A stretch of DNA of 10,427 nucleotides from Chloroflexota bacterium (GTDB taxonomy: Bacteria > Chloroflexota > Dehalococcoidia > Lucifugimonadales > UBA826), in assembly GCA_002718095.1 (NCBI GenBank), contig PBDP01000002.1, positions 90,376 to 100,802 on the forward strand, given 5' to 3'. Positions 7,379 to 10,427 of this stretch are shown in pieces. Below the pieces are notes generated by a model. That model worked only from the letters and a program-made list of their open reading frames with translations, ran no database searches and had not been told where the DNA came from. The translations under genes were made by a program, and so were the position numbers. The first letter of the stretch is position 1. Each line of letters opens with the position of its first letter.

Positions 7379-7672
7379 TTATTTCTCAGAAGTAAGAGAC
7401 TCTAATAGGTCTTCAACCATAATATCTGTTTTAGTGTGATGCCTCAAAGGCAGTTGAGGGTCAACACTATACACATTTCTTCGACCTATTTTATTTCTTT
7501 CAATGTAACCTGCACTTTCCAAGTCAGCAATTATTTTATGAGTAGTTCTCTCGGTGACTCCAATATAATTTGCAATCTCTCTAGCGGTACTAGTGGGGTT
7601 ATGAGAAATATAACTTAAAACAAGTCCATGATTTGTAATAAAAGTCCACTGAGGGGACTGAGATTGTTGCAT
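7379..7672 (-). CDS. Small winged helix-turn-helix transcriptional regulator (MarR-like fold)
   Basis: This 97-aa protein is almost only a DNA-binding domain. A leading helix region is WTFITNHGLVLSYISHNP (9-26). The helix-turn-helix follows, with TAREIANYIGVTERTTHKII (29-48) and DLESAGYIERN (50-60). A wing, KIGRRNVYSVD (61-71), and a short tail complete it. It resembles compact winged-helix proteins found in Chloroflexota and Actinobacteria that carry no ligand domain. GGAG (7685-7682) lies 9 nt before the ATG. It is divergent from the MBL-fold hydrolase gene across a region full of inverted repeats, so control of its own gene and that neighbour is the obvious hypothesis (inference). No sensor domain or cysteine is visible. 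Confidence 0.85.
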   Translation of the reverse strand: MQQSQSPQWTFITNHGLVLSYISHNPTSTAREIANYIGVTERTTHKIIADLESAGYIERNKIGRRNVYSVDPQLPLRHHTKTDIMVEDLLESLTSEK

Positions 7673-7686
7673 ATTATATTACTCCA

Positions 7687-7708
7687 CATTGGATTTTACA
7701 GTCCAATG
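7687..7708. repeat. 22-bp dyad upstream of the wHTH gene (candidate operator)
   Basis: CATTGGA (7687-7693) and TCCAATG (7702-7708) form perfect 7-bp inverted arms around 8 nt. The dyad lies 14 nt before the regulator's start codon, directly beside its GGAG site. It overlaps TAAAAT (minus strand, 7698-7693), the best -10 candidate for that gene. A bound protein would block the promoter, so it is a plausible autorepression site. Function is inferred from position and symmetry only. Confidence 0.45.
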
Positions 7709-7743
7709 AAGGTATCACATAACCGTAAACATGACAACTCAAA

Positions 7744-7795
7744 ATTACTTATTGAACCTTAATTTACTATCTGAAATTAAGGTTCAATAAGTAAT
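7744..7795. repeat. Perfect 22-bp inverted repeat with 8-nt spacer
   Basis: The left arm (7744-7765, starting ATTACTTATTGAACC) is the exact reverse complement of the right arm (7774-7795), separated by ACTATCTG. A perfect 22-bp match is far beyond chance in this AT-rich region. It lies in the non-coding space between the regulator and the MBL gene, about 66 nt upstream of the best MBL -10. It lacks the GC-rich stem and adjoining T-run of an intrinsic terminator and is not oriented to end any gene here. It could be a cruciform, a double operator, an RNA hairpin or a remnant of a small mobile element. Confidence 0.85.
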
Positions 7796-7813
7796 CAAAA
7801 AATACTCAATTTT

Positions 7814-7835
7814 TTGATTGACTATGATCAATCAA
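7814..7835. repeat. 22-bp dyad near the MBL promoter -35 position (candidate operator)
   Basis: TTGATTGA (7814-7821) and TCAATCAA (7828-7835) are perfect 8-bp inverted arms around 6 nt. The dyad centre falls about 37 nt upstream of the start point expected from the TATAAT at 7850-7855, so a bound protein would sit on the -35 region. No good -35 box is present there, which suggests either activation or repression by a factor binding the dyad. It would lie inside the gene only if translation began at 7818 or 7824, which is unlikely. Confidence 0.5.
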
Positions 7836-7849
7836 CCTATTAACTTAAA

Positions 7850-7855
7850 TATAAT
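7850..7855 (+). promoter_or_regulatory. -10 element of the MBL-fold hydrolase gene
   Basis: TATAAT at 7850-7855 is a perfect -10 hexamer. A start point near 7862 would give a leader of about 30 nt containing the AGGGGTGA ribosome site (7877-7884) before the ATG at 7893. No recognisable -35 lies 16-18 nt upstream; that position is taken by the 7814-7835 dyad. Confidence 0.45.
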
Positions 7856-7892
7856 TACCTGTGGCACACTTTCGTTAGGGGTGAAATATACT

Positions 7893-8729
7893 ATGAACAG
7901 CGGTGAAAATTCCGTTGATTTGGTCAGTGATGGAACTTTGATGATTGATGGCGGAACGGCATTTGGTCAGGTTCCAAGAATTGAGTGGGAAACTCAAATT
8001 AAACCAGATCGACGTAACAGAATACGTATAGGCATGAATAGCATGCTTATTAAAACACCCGATTCAAATATTTTGGTTGACACAGGAGCAGGTAGCAAAA
8101 GGATAGACACCCTTAAGGAAACTCATCATATTAATGGCAACAAGTTGACCCGTAATATGAAAGAGTTAGGATTAAGTACTCGAGATATAGATATCGTATT
8201 ACTTACACATCTTCACTTCGACCATTCAGGTGGATGTACAAAATTAACTCGTTCCGGAGATGCTATCCCTATTTACCCAAATGCTCGATATATAATCCAA
8301 CAAGACTGTTGGGAAAGTGCACTAAATCCAAGTGAAAGATATCAATCTACCTTTTTCCATGAGGATTTTTTACCTCTGGAAAAATCTAATCAATTAGAAC
8401 TAGTAAGAGGTGACAAAGATATTACCCATAGCGTAAAAGTCAAAATGACAGGTGGTCCTTCCAAAGGGCATCAAGTAATATTTGTAAATCTTGGTAGTGA
8501 AAAATTAGTGTTTGCAGGTGACTTAATTCCTACTCCTTATCATCTACAACCAGAATGCATATCTGCAGTAGATGAATTTCCTAATGATACGTTAGTTCAA
8601 AAAAAAGAATTATTAGATATGATTATGAAAGATGGTTGGATTATCGTATTTTCTCATGGGCAAGACCAAAGATCTGGCTATGTAGAAGAATGGAAAGGGA
8701 AACCACATCTTCTTCCTAAAGAAATTTAA
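7893..8729 (+). CDS. Metallo-beta-lactamase-fold hydrolase, 278 aa
   Basis: The fold signature THLHFDH (105-111, with H106, H108, D110, H111) is the HxHxDH metal site. FAGDLIP (207-213) supplies the bridging Asp at 210, and FSHGQD supplies a late His at 255. NILVDTGAG and RIRIGMNSMLIKT are typical of the family branch that starts with VDLVSDGT. I place the start at ATG 7893: it has an excellent AGGGGTGA ribosome site 8 nt upstream, begins where family members begin, and lies downstream of a perfect TATAAT. The open frame extends to TTG 7818 and ATG 7824, but those lack a ribosome site and would add 23-25 residues of promoter-derived sequence. Where relatives have TPGHTPGH, this protein has TGGPSKGH (186-193), so the usual third histidine is proline. 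The substrate is unknown; lactonase-like or ester hydrolysis is possible. It diverges from the wHTH regulator. Confidence 0.87.
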   Translation: MNSGENSVDLVSDGTLMIDGGTAFGQVPRIEWETQIKPDRRNRIRIGMNSMLIKTPDSNILVDTGAGSKRIDTLKETHHINGNKLTRNMKELGLSTRDIDIVLLTHLHFDHSGGCTKLTRSGDAIPIYPNARYIIQQDCWESALNPSERYQSTFFHEDFLPLEKSNQLELVRGDKDITHSVKVKMTGGPSKGHQVIFVNLGSEKLVFAGDLIPTPYHLQPECISAVDEFPNDTLVQKKELLDMIMKDGWIIVFSHGQDQRSGYVEEWKGKPHLLPKEI

Positions 8730-10039
8730 ATAATATTTTTAGTGTACATAGGACCATATGGATTTATAGCATCAAAGGTTAGTTCAACTGACTTTAATGT
8801 ATTTTCTTTTTCTATCTGATTTGACCTAACTCTAATATAATTATTAGTAAGCCCTGAGGAGTATTGTTGGTATGATTTAAGCGATTCGGGACTTTCCCAT
8901 AATACTTCCATATTTTTCCCGTCATAAGATTCCCTGAACTTTGCGTATGATTCTTGTGCAATCTCTATTAGTTCACTTGATCTTCGATTTTTAATCTCGG
9001 GAGAAACATTATCTTTAAAGTAATGAGCTGAAGTACCTGGTCTGCTAGAAAACTTAAATATATGCATATCTGAAAACCCAACCTCTTCACATATCTTTCT
9101 AGTATTTTCAAATTGATCCTGATCTTCATCTGGAAACCCAACGATAACATCCGTAGTAATAGAAGCATCATCAATTACACTTCTAACCTTATCTACTGAC
9201 GCTAAATATGTTTCCCTAGAATATCTTCTACGCATTTTAGCTAAGATTCCATCATCTCCACTCTGAAGAGGAATATGGAAGTGAGGGCATAAGCGCTTAT
9301 CTTTCCATAATGACAAAAGATCCTGATTTAATTCCTGAGGTTGTAAAGATGAGATACGTAGTCTTTTTATATTAGTTTTGTCCAATATTGCTGCAACCAT
9401 TTTTGTAAGATTCATATCTTCTAAATCAAATCCATAGCTTCCCAATTGAGTCCCGGTTAAAACAACTTCTTTAAAACCATCGTCTACAAATGAATTTATA
9501 TTAGATATTAAGGTGCCTAATTGAACACTTTTCTCACGTCCTCTAACTTTAGGAACTATGCAATAAGAGCAAATTTGGTTACATCCTTCTTGAATTTTCA
9601 ACATGCCCCTAGTGCGAGATAAATTAAAATTTAGATAATTACTTGAATTCTCAAATGCTAGATCATTAAAATCATAATTAAACTCTTCAATAATAGTTTT
9701 AACAATATCTTTCTTTTTAACATTCCCTAACACCATATCAATTTCAGGAATGGTATTTAATTCATTTTGATCTCTTTCTGCATAGCAGCCTGTAACAATC
9801 ACTTTTGAGTCAGTATTTTTCTTCTTAAAAGACCTTACTGCTTGCCTAGCTTTTCTATCAGCAACATGCGTAACAGTACATGTGTTCAGTATATAAACGT
9901 CTGCATTATCTTTAGTCTCAGACAACACAAATCCAAAATCTATAAATTCCTTTGCTAGCTTCATAGAGTCAGCTTGATTTAACTTACATCCATGAGTTTC
10001 AATAAACACTAGTGGGTTTGATGAATATGTTGTAGACAT
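8726..10039 (-). CDS. mtaB: tRNA (N6-threonylcarbamoyladenosine-C2)-methylthiotransferase MtaB
   Basis: MtaB is a radical-SAM enzyme that adds a methylthio group to t6A at position 37 of tRNAs reading ANN codons. The N-terminal UPF0004 domain carries the three cluster cysteines C18 (THGCKLNQ), C54 (NTCTV) and C85 (TGCYAE). The radical-SAM domain has C153, C157 and C160 in EGCNQICSYC, followed by VPKVRGRE. HFHIPLQSGDDGILAKMRRRYS and VIVGFPDEDQDQF are strongly family-like. The last 65 or so residues form a TRAM-like RNA-binding domain. THGCKLNQ and VPKVRGRE favour MtaB over MiaB or RimO. The length, 437 aa, is normal. The only Met before the first cysteine is the chosen ATG, which lacks a clear ribosome site. 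Its stop codon overlaps that of the convergent MBL gene. Confidence 0.93.
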   Translation of the reverse strand: MSTTYSSNPLVFIETHGCKLNQADSMKLAKEFIDFGFVLSETKDNADVYILNTCTVTHVADRKARQAVRSFKKKNTDSKVIVTGCYAERDQNELNTIPEIDMVLGNVKKKDIVKTIIEEFNYDFNDLAFENSSNYLNFNLSRTRGMLKIQEGCNQICSYCIVPKVRGREKSVQLGTLISNINSFVDDGFKEVVLTGTQLGSYGFDLEDMNLTKMVAAILDKTNIKRLRISSLQPQELNQDLLSLWKDKRLCPHFHIPLQSGDDGILAKMRRRYSRETYLASVDKVRSVIDDASITTDVIVGFPDEDQDQFENTRKICEEVGFSDMHIFKFSSRPGTSAHYFKDNVSPEIKNRRSSELIEIAQESYAKFRESYDGKNMEVLWESPESLKSYQQYSSGLTNNYIRVRSNQIEKENTLKSVELTFDAINPYGPMYTKNII

Positions 10040-10092
10040 AATATTGTTCGCAGAATATGTTGATGTAGATTAATGGTTAAGGATTCATTTTA

Positions 10093-10121
10093 ACAATAGT
10101 CTGCGTTATATTCCATTACAA
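10093..10121 (-). promoter_or_regulatory. Possible mtaB promoter
   Basis: On the minus strand TTGTAA (10121-10116) and TATTGT (10098-10093) lie 17 nt apart, each matching sigma-70-type boxes at about 4/6. The leader to the mtaB ATG would be about 46 nt. The match is weak in a very AT-rich gap. Confidence 0.25.
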
Positions 10122-10134
10122 AATATTTTTTCAA

Positions 10135-10163
10135 TTGTTACAATCTATTGATATAAATATTAG
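10135..10163 (+). promoter_or_regulatory. Possible promoter of the 10192 gene
   Basis: TTGTTA (10135-10140) and TATTAG (10158-10163) are spaced by 17 nt on the plus strand and would give a leader of roughly 20 nt ahead of AGGAG. A TATAAA at 10152-10157 is a better -10 but has no matching -35. This assignment is tentative. Confidence 0.3.
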
Positions 10164-10191
10164 AACCTTTAACACTTGCAGGAGACTTATA

Positions 10192-10427
10192 ATGTATGGC
10201 ACTATAGCAACTCTTAACATCAAAAATGGTCATGAAGATCAACTAATAGACCTATTTAATAATACGGGAAAAGCGCCTGGGCAAATTGCATGGCTTTTAA
10301 TGAATCCTGATAACCAAAAAGAATGGATAGGTGTAGCTGTTTTTGAATCCAAAGAGGTCTATTTTAAAAATGCAGAAAGACCAGAAACAAATGAAATGTA
10401 TGAAAATTTTGTAGAGCACCTTGAAGC
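10192..10427 (+). CDS. ABM-like dimeric alpha-beta barrel protein (3' truncated by window)
   Basis: A strong ribosome site, AGGAG (10180-10184), lies 7 nt before this ATG. The frame stays open for 78 codons to the window edge, so the gene is partial only because the window ends. The product begins MYGTIATLNIKNGHEDQLIDL and continues with EWIGVAVFESKEVYFKNAERPE. This is the pattern of small ferredoxin-like barrel proteins of the antibiotic-biosynthesis-monooxygenase type: a first strand, a helix with GxEDxL, then (W)xGVAVFES and a Y-x-NAE-x-PE stretch. Such proteins are typically about 95-110 aa, so most of it is here. They act as cofactor-free oxygenases, heme-degrading enzymes or simple binding folds, so no reaction is assigned. 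It is divergent from mtaB across a 152-nt gap. Confidence 0.78.
   Translation, partial: MYGTIATLNIKNGHEDQLIDLFNNTGKAPGQIAWLLMNPDNQKEWIGVAVFESKEVYFKNAERPETNEMYENFVEHLE

Noticed and set aside
7436-7618. Plus-strand 60-aa open frame opposite the wHTH gene
   Set aside because: It is fully contained antisense to a gene with a good ribosome site and clear domain; its sequence looks random.
7744-7795. Long inverted repeat as an intrinsic terminator
   Set aside because: The stem is AT-rich, no T-run directly follows in a useful orientation, and both neighbouring genes are transcribed away from it.
10091-10140. TAACAAT and ATTGTTA as an inverted repeat between mtaB and the last gene
   Set aside because: Arms are 7 bp with 36 nt between in very AT-rich DNA; expected by chance, and each arm also overlaps weak promoter boxes.
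1-10427. A defence, phage, CRISPR or biosynthetic system
   Set aside because: All ten protein genes fall into housekeeping or common hydrolase/oxygenase families; no repeats with spacers, transposases, nucleases or toxin pairs are visible.

Overview
The window is AT-rich (about one third G+C by eye) and gene-dense, with short gaps. It holds nine complete protein genes, one truncated at the right edge, and two tRNA genes. It looks like a free-living bacterium with a small, streamlined genome. Low GC, HisZ-dependent histidine synthesis, an NtaA/SnaA/DszA-type flavin monooxygenase and a cyclic amidohydrolase together resemble marine Chloroflexota of the SAR202 type. That assignment is inference from gene style; no phylogenetic marker was tested.

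Layout. Positions 14-2783 (minus strand) are a tight cluster read hisZ, hisG, then a zinc-dependent phospholipase C-like gene. A 77-nt divergent gap separates it from purE and purK on the plus strand (2861-4507), the two enzymes that make CAIR in purine synthesis. A luciferase-like flavin monooxygenase follows purK 25 nt later and starts at GTG. A minus-strand tRNA-Arg(UCG) lies between it and a plus-strand dihydroorotase-like metallohydrolase. A minus-strand tRNA-His(GUG) follows. Both tRNA genes encode CCA.

From 7379 to 8729 a small winged-helix regulator (minus) and a metallo-beta-lactamase-fold hydrolase (plus) diverge from a 220-nt region rich in inverted repeats. This is the least ordinary part of the window. 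The hydrolase converges on mtaB, a tRNA methylthiotransferase, and the two stop codons overlap in a shared TTAA. A small ABM-like gene starts at 10192 and runs off the end.

How the genes fit together. HisZ and HisG form the first enzyme of histidine synthesis, and PurE and PurK form one step of purine synthesis. The tRNA genes and mtaB serve translation. The monooxygenase, amidohydrolase, MBL hydrolase and ABM protein are accessory catabolic-type enzymes whose substrates cannot be read from sequence. I see no CRISPR array, transposase, phage gene or defence system. The most checkable oddities are the palindromes between the regulator and the MBL gene, an apparently lost metal-ligand histidine in the MBL protein, and non-consensus motifs in HisG and the amidohydrolase.
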